Positions 14,877-21,853 of a DNA stretch of 42,434 bases are shown here, one piece after another. The position numbers and the translations under genes are program-made. Where the stretch lies: IMG/VR virus record IMGVR_UViG_3300035698_002806, positions 1 to 42,434 of that record. The stretch is one strand, 5' to 3'. Under the pieces are notes generated by a model. It ran no database searches. It was given only the letters and a program-made list of their open reading frames with translations, and was not told the DNA's origin. Positions within the stretch are counted from its first letter, which is position 1, and every line of letters starts with the position of its first letter. Source of the DNA: a virus.

Positions 14877-15733
14877 AAGATGCAATGCTTGACCTACTAA
14901 CAAGTTTTGGTAGTGATGAAGAACGTACTAGAGAGAAGATAGTCAAGGCTGGGTTCCGTTGGCACGGTGGTAAGAGTCGATCAGTTAATCAGATACTGGA
15001 ACATTTACCATTATACAATACTTATGTAGAACCGTTTGGAGGTTCGGGTGTGGTACTTATTAATCGAAAGAAGGTAAAATGTGAGGTTTTTAATGATCGT
15101 TTTAGTGGTGTGGTTGATTTTTATAAATGTATTGCAGATAGGGACAAATGCGCCCGATTAATTAATCAGCTTGATGACCTCATTTACTCAAGAGAATTAT
15201 TTATAGAGTACCGTAATAGCTGGAAAAAGATATTAGACCCTGTTGAACGTGCAGCTAAATGGTATTACATGATGATGACTTCTTTTAATACTCTAGGTAG
15301 AAACTTTGGACGATCACTCAAGGAATCACATAGTGTAAAAACAGGACACTTAAAACAATTACATGATAGATTTAAGGGTGTACTATTTGAGAACTCTGAT
15401 TATCGTAATCTGTTGCGTGACTACGACAGCCCTGAGACAGTGTTTTATTTAGACCCACCCTATATGAATGAGTTAATTACGACTGATGAGTATGATTTTA
15501 AAATAAATCATGAAGAAATGCTTGATATGGTTTTTGAATTAAATGGGTTTGTAGCTATCAGTAGTTACCCCAATGATTTATATGATGGTTATGACTGGGA
15601 TGAAATACATGAATGGGAAGTAATGATCTCAGCACAAAGCGTATCTTATAATGAAGGCAACAATAAGGCTGGTCTTGAGGGATTCGATAATCGAGGAAAA
15701 AGAAAGGAGGCACTATATGTTAGTTATAATTGA
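14801..15733 (+). CDS. DNA adenine-N6 methyltransferase, D12 (Dam-like) class
   Basis: 310 aa. Motif I-like FRWHGGKSRSVNQI and PFGGSGVVLINR (SAM binding, around 50-90) and the catalytic motif YLDPPYMNE (DPPY, around 222) identify a class alpha adenine methylase of the Dam/D12 family. It transfers methyl from SAM to adenine in a short target. The preferred start is ATG 14801, 7 bases after GAGGGG; it overlaps the primase-helicase stop by 14 bp. The N-terminus is a repeated MSNDSKE stretch before the enzyme domain. It has no partner restriction gene nearby, so it is an orphan methylase, probably for protection from host restriction or timing of replication. Confidence 0.9.
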   Translation: MSNDSKEMSNDSKEMSNDSKEMSNDKDAMLDLLTSFGSDEERTREKIVKAGFRWHGGKSRSVNQILEHLPLYNTYVEPFGGSGVVLINRKKVKCEVFNDRFSGVVDFYKCIADRDKCARLINQLDDLIYSRELFIEYRNSWKKILDPVERAAKWYYMMMTSFNTLGRNFGRSLKESHSVKTGHLKQLHDRFKGVLFENSDYRNLLRDYDSPETVFYLDPPYMNELITTDEYDFKINHEEMLDMVFELNGFVAISSYPNDLYDGYDWDEIHEWEVMISAQSVSYNEGNNKAGLEGFDNRGKRKEALYVSYN

Positions 15734-16181
15734 AAAAGACAATAAGATATTTACCTGCATCAATGACAAACTAACTATGGTTAGTGCTGTAATTAATGAG
15801 GAAAGCGTATTACTGTATGCACATGAAACGCATCAGTTATTTTTAACATCTCCCAAGATTATTGAGTCAATGCAGATTATAGTACCTAAAATAGTTAATG
15901 TAAAACCCTTAGATATTAGCATTAAGTTTGTACATAATGATGGTGAAATATTTATTGTTAAATGCACCTATGGTGATTGGTCAATCGAACTAAGTGGCAT
16001 TTACAATAATGAACTGAAAATAATGGAAGTTGATTTTGTAGACTATAAATTATCAATTAAGTCTGATAATTTTGCATTACTTAATTGCATTTTATTGGTG
16101 GCACGGTTATACTATGTAACACCAACAGGTGTACCACAAATTGATGAAGAGACTATAAAAGGGAGCGATGAAGAATTATGA
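15717..16181 (+). CDS. hypothetical protein, 154 aa
   Basis: Beta-rich small protein without recognised motif (MLVIIEKDNKIFTCINDKL...). The reading frame is open from 15651, but AAAGGAGG lies 7 bases before ATG 15717, so that start is used; it overlaps the methylase by 17 bp. The fold could be proteasome-like judging by the N-terminal beta pattern, but this is weak. Confidence 0.6.
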   Translation: MLVIIEKDNKIFTCINDKLTMVSAVINEESVLLYAHETHQLFLTSPKIIESMQIIVPKIVNVKPLDISIKFVHNDGEIFIVKCTYGDWSIELSGIYNNELKIMEVDFVDYKLSIKSDNFALLNCILLVARLYYVTPTGVPQIDEETIKGSDEEL

Positions 16182-16507
16182 TAGCTGCGATTAGACTAAT
16201 CAAAGAAGAACGAGAACGTCAAATAGCAAAATGGGGTAATGGTCATGATGATATGCATACCCATGATGAATTAACTGATGCAGCTTGCTATTACGCCTTA
16301 GCTGATTCAAATGATGCAGAGAATTTATACCCCATACATTGGTGTGACAGCCATAGAAATCGAGATAAAAAGACTAGATTTCAACAACTTGTTATAGCTG
16401 GTGCCTTAATAGTTGCTGAGATTGAAAGGTTAGAAAGATTAAAGGAATCAGTTTTAACTGATATTGAGGAGAAGTATAAAACAACATTAGAAGAAGGAGC
16501 TGAATAA
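16178..16507 (+). CDS. MazG-like/nucleotide-hydrolase-related small phage protein, 109 aa
   Basis: IKEERERQIAKWG...HDDMHTHDELTDAACYYA is the signature of a common phage protein family often described as MazG-like or dATP/dGTP pyrophosphohydrolase-related. Acidic residues EE, HDD and E..D in helices could bind metal. The C-terminus is a Glu-rich coiled helix. Neighbours include nucleotide enzymes, which fits, but catalysis is not shown by the sequence alone. ATGA overlap with the previous gene. Confidence 0.55.
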   Translation: MIAAIRLIKEERERQIAKWGNGHDDMHTHDELTDAACYYALADSNDAENLYPIHWCDSHRNRDKKTRFQQLVIAGALIVAEIERLERLKESVLTDIEEKYKTTLEEGAE

Positions 16508-16710
16508 TGTTTGGATATGAAGAGACATGTGATGAATTAATTGAGGTGATTTTAAAATTGATACCAGATAATCCTAGTATATTAGAGATAAAAGACCCAT
16601 TTAAACTGTTTAAAATTGATGGATTTAAATCTAATGGTGCATCTTTAGCTCAGGCAAGTTGTTCTTTATCAAAGGCTTGTGCAATTTATAGGAGGAATAA
16701 TGAGAACTAA
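16507..16710 (+). CDS. hypothetical protein, 67 aa
   Basis: Small acidic helical protein; not recognised. AAGGAG lies 8 bases before the ATG, and its 3' end overlaps the next gene by 11 bp. Confidence 0.6.
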   Translation: MFGYEETCDELIEVILKLIPDNPSILEIKDPFKLFKIDGFKSNGASLAQASCSLSKACAIYRRNNEN

Positions 16711-16900
16711 AATACTTACAGGCACAGCTAAGGAATTGGAAACTGATACTAATGAACTACTTATAGAAGGTTGGGAGTTGCATGGCAGCCTCTTGTCTAA
16801 TCAGATACTTAAAAAGATTTACTCCGAACAATATATAGTTCTTGATCGAGTAGAAACCTATACACAAATGATGGTGAAATATAATGAAACACCTAAATAA
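16700..16900 (+). CDS. DUF1737-like small protein, 66 aa
   Basis: The pattern LLIEGWELHGSLLSN matches the DUF1737 core (VNxLIxEGWxxxGG). Start ATG 16700 lies 5 bases after GGAGG and is preferred to 16679. The biochemical role of the family is unknown. Confidence 0.55.
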   Translation: MRTKILTGTAKELETDTNELLIEGWELHGSLLSNQILKKIYSEQYIVLDRVETYTQMMVKYNETPK

Positions 16901-17474
16901 TAATCTATTGTGTAGTGTTGCAGTCCAGCTTACAGGATTGAATTATAAGACTGATGATATGATTCAAATTTGTATACTGCCACTGGGTAATAATTTAAGA
17001 CCGCATCCTGACAAGTTACCTTTTGTTGCTAACATAAAGCAACGTAGGAAAGGCATAGATAAAGACTATGTTAAGATGAATCGTATTATTAAAATCTTGC
17101 AGAATGCAGAAGATCCTGATTTTGTAATCGATAGACTTGTAGAATGGTTTGAAAGAGTAAGGTTACGTGAGAACAAAAAGATAATGCCTCTAGCATACAA
17201 CTGGAGATTAATGTCACCTTTCTTACAAGACTGGCTTCATGAAGATTATGAATATGTATTTGATTACAGGTATAGAGATTTATTACCAATGTCACTATAC
17301 TGTAATGACAGAGCAGACTATCATATGGAAAAGTACCCATATCCAAAGCATCATTTAACTTACCTAGCTAGTCAAAGTGGCGTAACTTATCTAGCTAAAA
17401 TGGATATAATGATGCAAGCAAATGCAGTTGCTGAGATTTATAAACGTTCATTTAGCAAATATTTGGGAGTGTGA
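16884..17474 (+). CDS. degenerate DnaQ-like exonuclease fold protein, 196 aa
   Basis: The N-terminal strand pattern VAVQLTGLNYKTDDMIQICILPL has the spacing of the DnaQ motif DxETTGL...IIQIAxV, but the first catalytic Asp/Glu pair is replaced by V and Q. The middle AYNWRLMSPFLQDWL parallels the HNxxFDxxFL motif, again without the Asp, and the C-terminus AKMDIMMQANAVAEIYK resembles the HDAxxDA motif region. If so, it is a catalytically dead relative, perhaps a binding or structural protein. The assignment is by eye and needs a profile search. Confidence 0.45.
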   Translation: MKHLNNNLLCSVAVQLTGLNYKTDDMIQICILPLGNNLRPHPDKLPFVANIKQRRKGIDKDYVKMNRIIKILQNAEDPDFVIDRLVEWFERVRLRENKKIMPLAYNWRLMSPFLQDWLHEDYEYVFDYRYRDLLPMSLYCNDRADYHMEKYPYPKHHLTYLASQSGVTYLAKMDIMMQANAVAEIYKRSFSKYLGV

Positions 17475-17620
17475 TGGAAATATCTGAATTAAAACTTGCA
17501 ATAGCAATCCTAGCTGGTTGCCAAGTTAAGATTGAAAATGGCAGACTTGTGACTGTTAATAGAGTAGCAATACATTATGATACATATAATAATGTATGGA
17601 GAGTAATGGAAAGGAAGTAA
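17474..17620 (+). CDS. short protein, 48 aa
   Basis: Small frame starting in the stop of the preceding gene (TGATG), with GGGAG 6 bases upstream. The protein, MEISELKLAIAILAGCQVKI and a C-terminal YDTYNNVWRVMERK, has a compact alpha/beta look with IENGRLV in the middle. Unknown function. Confidence 0.6.
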   Translation: MEISELKLAIAILAGCQVKIENGRLVTVNRVAIHYDTYNNVWRVMERK

Positions 17621-17630
17621 TAGGTGTATA

Positions 17631-18002
17631 ATGGACAGGCACTTTATCAATAATCTATGGAGATGGAAATGCGGTCTTCCAGAAATAGAAAGAAAGATTT
17701 ATAAGACAGGGAGAATAAAATTAGAAGAACTTGAAAAAAGTGAGTGGAGCGATGAATTTGAGTTGTTGATGCGTAATAGATTATTGTTTGGTGCTTTTAG
17801 ATACGGTTTATTTAAGAATGCAGAACCAAATATTGAATTAATCAAGGACGTAATAAGAAGAATAAAAGAATATATTAAAACCGGCAATCAAGAATTCCTA
17901 GTAGATGCTGCCAATTTATGTATGTGTGAGTTTATTACTCCTAGTGTGTCTAATGCTCATTTCCTATCTATAGATGATGGTAAACATTATAACAAGAAAT
18001 AA
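17631..18002 (+). CDS. conserved phage protein (GAFRYG...DAANLCMCEF type), 123 aa
   Basis: RNRLLFGAFRYGLF, RIKEYIKTGNQEFLVDAANLCMCEF and NAHFLSIDDGKHY form a pattern I have seen in many tailed phages in nucleotide or DNA-metabolism clusters, with unknown function. All-helical fold with conserved Asp/Asn/Glu (VDAAN, EF), reminiscent of the MazG-type all-alpha NTP pyrophosphatases, but not proven. Confidence 0.6.
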   Translation: MDRHFINNLWRWKCGLPEIERKIYKTGRIKLEELEKSEWSDEFELLMRNRLLFGAFRYGLFKNAEPNIELIKDVIRRIKEYIKTGNQEFLVDAANLCMCEFITPSVSNAHFLSIDDGKHYNKK

Positions 18003-18010
18003 GGATTAAT

Positions 18011-18214
18011 ATGAAGGCTATATTAACTATTGGTAAGATGAAAATTGAAGGTACTTTGAATTCCGTGGATGATATGTTTGGTTGTGCAAATGCTGAATTT
18101 GAAACACATCTTGATGAAATTATAATTAAAGATATAGGGCATAAATACATACTTAGAGATTGCGCAATCGATATTAATATACGTGCTGAAAAAGGGAGCA
18201 TAGAAACAGTATGA
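18011..18214 (+). CDS. hypothetical protein, 67 aa
   Basis: Small, likely all-beta acidic protein without motif. AAGGA lies 5 bases ahead of the ATG; overlaps the next gene by 4 bp. Confidence 0.55.
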   Translation: MKAILTIGKMKIEGTLNSVDDMFGCANAEFETHLDEIIIKDIGHKYILRDCAIDINIRAEKGSIETV

Positions 18215-18510
18215 AAATATATTTAGCAGGACCAATAAACAGTAGTGGTAGCCTAATTAAAAACATTAATCATTTTAATAAAGTTGCCAAGGCATTAAGA
18301 GTACAAGGACATGAGGTATATAATCCTGTAGAATTTAATGATGTGAATCGGGAGTACAGTGCTTATATAAGACGTGCAATTAATATACTATATGACTGCG
18401 ACTTTGATACTTTAATGTTAATCGGTGATTGGCATACATCAAAAGGTGTTAGCATAGAAACAATGATTGCTGATATTTTAGGCATAAAAATTGAAAGGTA
18501 TGAAGAATGA
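18211..18510 (+). CDS. nucleoside 2-deoxyribosyltransferase-like protein (DUF4406)
   Basis: 99 aa. Starts MKIYLAGPI, the conserved first strand of the nucleoside deoxyribosyltransferase fold, followed by GHEVYNPVEF, CDFDTLMLIGDW and SKGVSIETMIADILG, where the Glu of SIET aligns with the catalytic Glu. The family transfers or hydrolyses deoxyribose-base bonds and is common in phage nucleotide-salvage clusters. Coupled to the dNMP kinase by a 4-bp overlap. Confidence 0.75.
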   Translation: MKIYLAGPINSSGSLIKNINHFNKVAKALRVQGHEVYNPVEFNDVNREYSAYIRRAINILYDCDFDTLMLIGDWHTSKGVSIETMIADILGIKIERYEE

Positions 18511-19043
18511 TAGTAGGACTAACAGGGTATAAGCAAAGCGGTAAATCCACTTTTGCTAAACATGTCGTAGCATTTAATGGCGCACGTAAATTAAGATTTG
18601 CCGAACCTATAGTGCCAATCATGAAAATGCTAGGTTTTACTGATGAACAAATCTCTGGTGATAAGAAGGAAGTACTAGATACTTTTTGGAATATTATACC
18701 ACGAGACTTGATGAAGTTAATCGGTATAACCATGTTTCGTGATAATTTTAGAGCAGACGTTTGGATTAAATTAGCTAAAAAGGAAATCGTAGCCTACAAA
18801 GATACTTATGATTTAGTCATAGAGAATGTAAGATTCCCTAATGAGGCAGAATTAATTCGAATACACGGAGGCATAATAATTAAGATAGATAGAGGACTAG
18901 AACAGAATGACAATAGCATATCTGAAACACCCTTACCAGATAATTTGATAGATTTTATAATCACTAACTTTAATTCTAAAGAGAATTTTAAGTTACGGGT
19001 AACGGAGTTATGGGATGAATTACAAAATCGTAAAAAACAATAA
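18507..19043 (+). CDS. deoxynucleoside monophosphate kinase (P-loop)
   Basis: 178 aa. The P-loop GYKQSGKSTF near residue 7 and the middle ENVRFPNEAELIRIHGGIIIKIDR pattern match phage dNMP kinases such as T4 gene 1, which phosphorylate dNMPs for DNA synthesis. The lid-like basic region and the C-terminal FIITNFNSKENFKLRV end are also typical. It sits after the deoxyribosyltransferase-like gene in a nucleotide-supply cluster. Confidence 0.82.
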   Translation: MIVGLTGYKQSGKSTFAKHVVAFNGARKLRFAEPIVPIMKMLGFTDEQISGDKKEVLDTFWNIIPRDLMKLIGITMFRDNFRADVWIKLAKKEIVAYKDTYDLVIENVRFPNEAELIRIHGGIIIKIDRGLEQNDNSISETPLPDNLIDFIITNFNSKENFKLRVTELWDELQNRKKQ

Positions 19044-19272
19044 TGGCATCCACATCATAGATGGTGAAACACATGAACCTATCGCAAAAATGTATAAGGA
19101 TGATGGATTAGCAGAGAAAATAATCAATACTGAGTTTGAAACGATGCAGAGACAAGCATTAGTTTTAAGTGCAGTACTGGATTATTCAACCAAAATTGCC
19201 ACAGTAGAACAATGGGCTAAAGATAATGAAATCAAAGGACCACCAACCACGAAATGGAGGAATTTCCTGTGA
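19015..19272 (+). CDS. hypothetical protein, 85 aa
   Basis: Unrecognised soluble protein. The ATG overlaps the kinase gene by 29 bp and has GGAG 7 bases upstream. Confidence 0.55.
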   Translation: MNYKIVKNNNGIHIIDGETHEPIAKMYKDDGLAEKIINTEFETMQRQALVLSAVLDYSTKIATVEQWAKDNEIKGPPTTKWRNFL

Positions 19273-19568
19273 TTAAATTTAAGGATTGTATTATAGAAGA
19301 AAGAGGTAGTCAACGCACTGATTTTAAATTCACTGTAGGGTGTTCTGTTAATAATGATATATTAGATGGTAATAAAGTTAATAAAGAAATGGCTATAGAT
19401 GCTATAAAGCATAATATACTTGACCTTGATATTGTAAAGAAGGACTGGTCTATACAGCAATATAACAAGATACAAGATTACGTAATCAAAAATGGATTAT
19501 ATAAAGGGTATCCCTCTGACATGTCACATGCTGACATATTAATTAGAAAACTTGAGGAGTCAACATGA
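19269..19568 (+). CDS. first of two tandem paralogues (VIKFKDCI family), 99 aa
   Basis: Start GTG 19269 overlaps the previous stop (GTGA) and lies 8 bases after GGAGG; it aligns with the ATG of the next gene: VIKFKDCIIEE here, MIKFKDCIKEE there. Both continue with a FxxxC pattern, an AIDAIK/AIAAIK helix and DLDIV/ELDIV. Unknown function. A start at 19254 is possible but has no matching residues in the paralogue. Confidence 0.65.
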   Translation: MIKFKDCIIEERGSQRTDFKFTVGCSVNNDILDGNKVNKEMAIDAIKHNILDLDIVKKDWSIQQYNKIQDYVIKNGLYKGYPSDMSHADILIRKLEEST

Positions 19569-19990
19569 TTAAATTTAAGGATTGCATCAAAGAAGAAATG
19601 GTAGATTTTAGAACTAATTACACTTTTAGCATGACTTGTTCTATGGACAATAATTGTTTAGATAATTATGCCAAAACACTTCTAAGTGAAATGTCTATAG
19701 CAGCTATTAAAGAACAATTACTTGAGCTTGATATTGTGCATGAGAGAGTAACAGAAGGTGAAAGTAGACACACTCAAAATGTAAAAAGAGAGTATTATCG
19801 ATTAGGTGATTATCTAATCCAAAATAAGATAGACAGAGATCATCCTAAAGAATCCATTGCCGATGCTATAATTAAGGAAATAGATAATTTAAAACATTTT
19901 AAAGAATTAGTTATGGAGTGTCAACATGATACAAGCAAAGATGAACAAGGTAAACAAAGATTAAAGGAGCTTAAAGATGAAATGGCTTAA
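19565..19990 (+). CDS. second tandem paralogue (MIKFKDCI family), 141 aa
   Basis: Similar to the preceding protein over its first about 100 residues (MIKFKDCIKEE, SMTCSMDN, MSIAAIKEQLLELDIV, ADAIIKEI) and then has an extra charged helical tail of about 40 residues. It overlaps the preceding gene by 4 bp, consistent with local gene duplication. Function unknown. Confidence 0.65.
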   Translation: MIKFKDCIKEEMVDFRTNYTFSMTCSMDNNCLDNYAKTLLSEMSIAAIKEQLLELDIVHERVTEGESRHTQNVKREYYRLGDYLIQNKIDRDHPKESIADAIIKEIDNLKHFKELVMECQHDTSKDEQGKQRLKELKDEMA

Positions 19991-20207
19991 GAGATTAAAA
20001 GAATCAAGATTTCTCAGTCGTTCGACACGTTATCTACCACACCTGCACTTTTGGCTAGATTTAAATATTGTGCAAATTCGCACGGCTTTGTACTATGAAA
20101 ACTTTAATAATTGTACCCAAGAATGGGTGATGGTGGAGACTACATTATTCCATAAATGGGGTTTTAGATTTAGACTTTATTCACCCTATAGGTGTAAACA
20201 TGGTTAA
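19977..20207 (+). CDS. basic aromatic small protein, 76 aa
   Basis: Starts MKWLKRLKESRFLSRSTRYL (strongly basic, amphipathic) and ends with HKWGFRFRLYSPYRCKHG. AAAGGAG precedes the ATG. Unrecognised. Confidence 0.5.
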   Translation: MKWLKRLKESRFLSRSTRYLPHLHFWLDLNIVQIRTALYYENFNNCTQEWVMVETTLFHKWGFRFRLYSPYRCKHG

Positions 20208-20343
20208 GTTACTACTTTGGTTCTTAGGTGCAACGTTGAATATTGCTGGTTGGTTAGTAATAATTATATATTATGGCTGGCTTTTATGGTTAGCTATTTT
20301 CCTAATACTAGCTGGTATTATTATTTGTCAGGCAAACAAATGA
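20200..20343 (+). CDS. 47-aa two-helix membrane protein
   Basis: Hydrophobic throughout: MVKLLLWFLGATLNIAGWLV, then a short turn (YYGW) and LLWLAIFLILAGIIIC, ending QANK. AGGTG sits 6 bases before ATG 20200. A longer frame starting at 20217 in another register masks it. Small two-helix membrane proteins are common phage inhibitors or lysis accessories; no role can be assigned. Confidence 0.6.
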   Translation: MVKLLLWFLGATLNIAGWLVIIIYYGWLLWLAIFLILAGIIICQANK

Positions 20344-20462
20344 AAAAGAAAAAGAAATTAATACCAATACCAGTACCAATACAAACTTTCTACTGGCAAG
20401 ATATAATAAGACAAGAATGTATAAAAGTATTAGAAAGGATAATTAATCATGCAAAGGTATAG
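20340..20462 (+). CDS. 40-aa basic protein
   Basis: MKKKKKLIPIPVPIQTFYWQ then an amphipathic helix ending INHAKV. Starts in the ATGA overlap with the membrane protein. The frame is open further upstream, but that part is out of register with the two-helix protein and has no ribosome site. Confidence 0.5.
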   Translation: MKKKKKLIPIPVPIQTFYWQDIIRQECIKVLERIINHAKV

Positions 20463-20652
20463 ATTAGAAGCAAGTAATAAGCAGGATATACCTAAAGTAA
20501 CTTTAGAATCATCTGCTGATAATATAAAAGTTATAGTAGGCATATTATTAGATGAAGGTCTGGAAAATATAAGAATAGTACGCAGTATAGATGTGGCATA
20601 CCTTAATCCAATTGAACATGCGAGGGCAAATGAAAAGTCTTCCTGTCCTTAA
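20449..20652 (+). CDS. hypothetical protein, 67 aa, last gene of rightward operon
   Basis: Small alpha/beta protein (VTLESSADNIKVIVGILLDE). AAGGA lies about 9 bases ahead. Its 3' end overlaps the 3' end of the convergent glycyl-radical frame by 50 bp; no terminator hairpin is seen between the two operons. Confidence 0.5.
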   Translation: MQRYRLEASNKQDIPKVTLESSADNIKVIVGILLDEGLENIRIVRSIDVAYLNPIEHARANEKSSCP

Positions 20653-20830
20653 ATTCTTCTTTCTTACCTCTGTTCCAATTCTTCACAGGTCTAAAATAAC
20701 CACAGACCCGTGAATAAATTTCACATGGAAGACCGCATTTACGAGGGTGTGATGTACTTGTAAGTTTTGCAGAGCTTTTCAATACGGACTTTTTGTCTGG
20801 GATGCCACCTACATATGGTTTCTCTATCAT
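20603..20830 (-). CDS. stand-alone glycyl-radical domain resembling the NrdD C-terminus, 75 aa
   Basis: Residues 32-65 contain CGLPC, then EIYSRVCGYFRPVKNWNRGK and EEFKDRKTF. RVCGY is the glycyl-radical motif of class III (anaerobic) ribonucleotide reductase, and the rest matches the C-terminal tail of NrdD; the radical Gly would be residue 44. The full enzyme (about 700 aa) and its activase are not in the window. ATG 20830 has AAGG six bases upstream, but its first 30 codons overlap the preceding gene in another frame. Either a spare-part radical domain (as YfiD/GrcA is for pyruvate formate-lyase), a remnant of lost nrdD, or the end of a +1-frameshifted upstream protein. Confidence 0.55.
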   Translation of the reverse strand: MIEKPYVGGIPDKKSVLKSSAKLTSTSHPRKCGLPCEIYSRVCGYFRPVKNWNRGKKEEFKDRKTFHLPSHVQLD

Positions 20831-21419
20831 AATAACCTTGTGCTCCTGTTGCTGATGCATCACATGAAATGATTTCAAAATCATGACACCCATAAAAATT
20901 AGCAAATCTTATTGCAAACTCTAACGTAAAACAAATATCATTGTTAATACCTAACTCATAGTAACTGTAAATGTTACGTCTAGGATGATCTTCGTAGAGC
21001 CACATATTACGTGTACCTATTATCATCATACCCTTTTTAGACCAGCACTTTTCCTTAACGTTTCTATGGTCAGTCTGTATACAGAAGATCACCTGCTCGG
21101 CAGGTAAGTCTAATTTCTCTATAGCGTGTATAGCATAGTTTAAGCAGAGAATAGGAAAGCCACCGCTGAAATGATCAGCGGTGACATGATTCAAGCTTGG
21201 ACCAGAACCAACTAAATAACACTTATTAAATGGTATTATTGTGTTCCTCGGTAGAGGGTTCAGCAACTCCCAAGTCCGACACTTCAGAATCCGACAGTAC
21301 TTCTTCAGTTTTGCTATCGTTTCCATTCTCTGACTCGGAAGGATAAACTCTCCCCGTAGATTCTTTTTCAGGTTCTGGTGTAACCATAACAGGTTCGCTT
21401 CCATCTTTACTGCTTCCAT
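20739..21419 (-). CDS. MptE/DUF115-like Rossmann protein (possible glycosyltransferase), 226 aa
   Basis: The core begins at about residue 66: KCYLVGSGPSLNHV, a G-x-G-P-S-L nucleotide-binding loop, then LCLNYAI, VIFCIQTD, IIGTRNMW and a late TLEFAIRFANFYGCHDFEIISCD. This is the layout of MptE-like DUF115 and related sialyl/glycosyltransferase-like proteins. ATG 21419 has AGGTGA at good distance, but the first about 65 codons overlap the acidic tail of the upstream gene in another frame, so a shorter product is possible. Local base composition is more GC-rich than on either side. Confidence 0.6.
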   Translation of the reverse strand: MEAVKMEANLLWLHQNLKKNLRGEFILPSQRMETIAKLKKYCRILKCRTWELLNPLPRNTIIPFNKCYLVGSGPSLNHVTADHFSGGFPILCLNYAIHAIEKLDLPAEQVIFCIQTDHRNVKEKCWSKKGMMIIGTRNMWLYEDHPRRNIYSYYELGINNDICFTLEFAIRFANFYGCHDFEIISCDASATGAQGYYDRETICRWHPRQKVRIEKLCKTYKYITPS

Positions 21420-21576
21420 CGTCAGTCACCTTTCTATACACATGTAATTTTTTATCATCCTGTCTGTAACCTGGTACACTCTTTGGGTTCTTTTGTCTAA
21501 TGCCCTGTACAACCATGAGTGTTGAATCGTTTCCGTTAATGTGTAAAAACTTCGTACCTTCTATTGTAATCTGCAT
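21226..21576 (-). CDS. hypothetical protein with acidic disordered tail, 116 aa
   Basis: Residues 1-50 look like a compact basic beta domain (MQITIEGTKFLHINGNDST, KKLHVYRKV); residues 51-116 are a Glu/Ser/Pro-rich linker (PEPEKEST, TEEVLSDSEVSD). AAGGA is 8 bases ahead of ATG. The tail overlaps the next gene by 194 bp in another frame. Function unknown. Confidence 0.55.
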   Translation of the reverse strand: MQITIEGTKFLHINGNDSTLMVVQGIRQKNPKSVPGYRQDDKKLHVYRKVTDDGSSKDGSEPVMVTPEPEKESTGRVYPSESENGNDSKTEEVLSDSEVSDLGVAEPSTEEHNNTI

Positions 21577-21580
21577 CTTA

Positions 21581-21853
21581 TTATCCTTTATTTAAATTGC
21601 AATCTTTGCAATCTTTAAATACTACTTTACGTTCCATAGCTTTACAATAATAACGATTTATTGTACCTTTACAACAAGCTCTCTCTTCTTTCACTATAGT
21701 TCTATATTTGCACTCATTATACACAGGATGAAATTTTGATGGATTCATTGTATCCTGTATATAGCCATCTATGTAATATATCTTTTTTAAAAATAAGATT
21801 GTACCATCATAGCGTTCGACATATTTTCGCTTATCTATTTCATTTATCTTCAC
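21581..21853 (-). CDS. Cys-rich hypothetical protein, 90 aa
   Basis: Starts at GTG 21853 inside the preceding gene, with GAGGAG 10 bases upstream. The C-terminal half has CKYRTIVKEERACCKGTINR, YYCKAMER and CKDCNLNKG: six cysteines in pairs, probably a zinc site. Unrecognised. Confidence 0.5.
   Translation of the reverse strand: MKINEIDKRKYVERYDGTILFLKKIYYIDGYIQDTMNPSKFHPVYNECKYRTIVKEERACCKGTINRYYCKAMERKVVFKDCKDCNLNKG

Noticed and set aside
20217-20339. Upstream part of a longer plus-strand frame ending at 20462
   Set aside because: A two-helix membrane protein with a ribosome site occupies 20200-20343 in another frame; the real second start is ATG 20340.
20831-20905. N-terminal 25 codons of the frame that contains the glycyl-radical domain
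   Set aside because: They are out-of-frame sequence of the MptE-like gene with no domain similarity; ATG 20830 is the better start.
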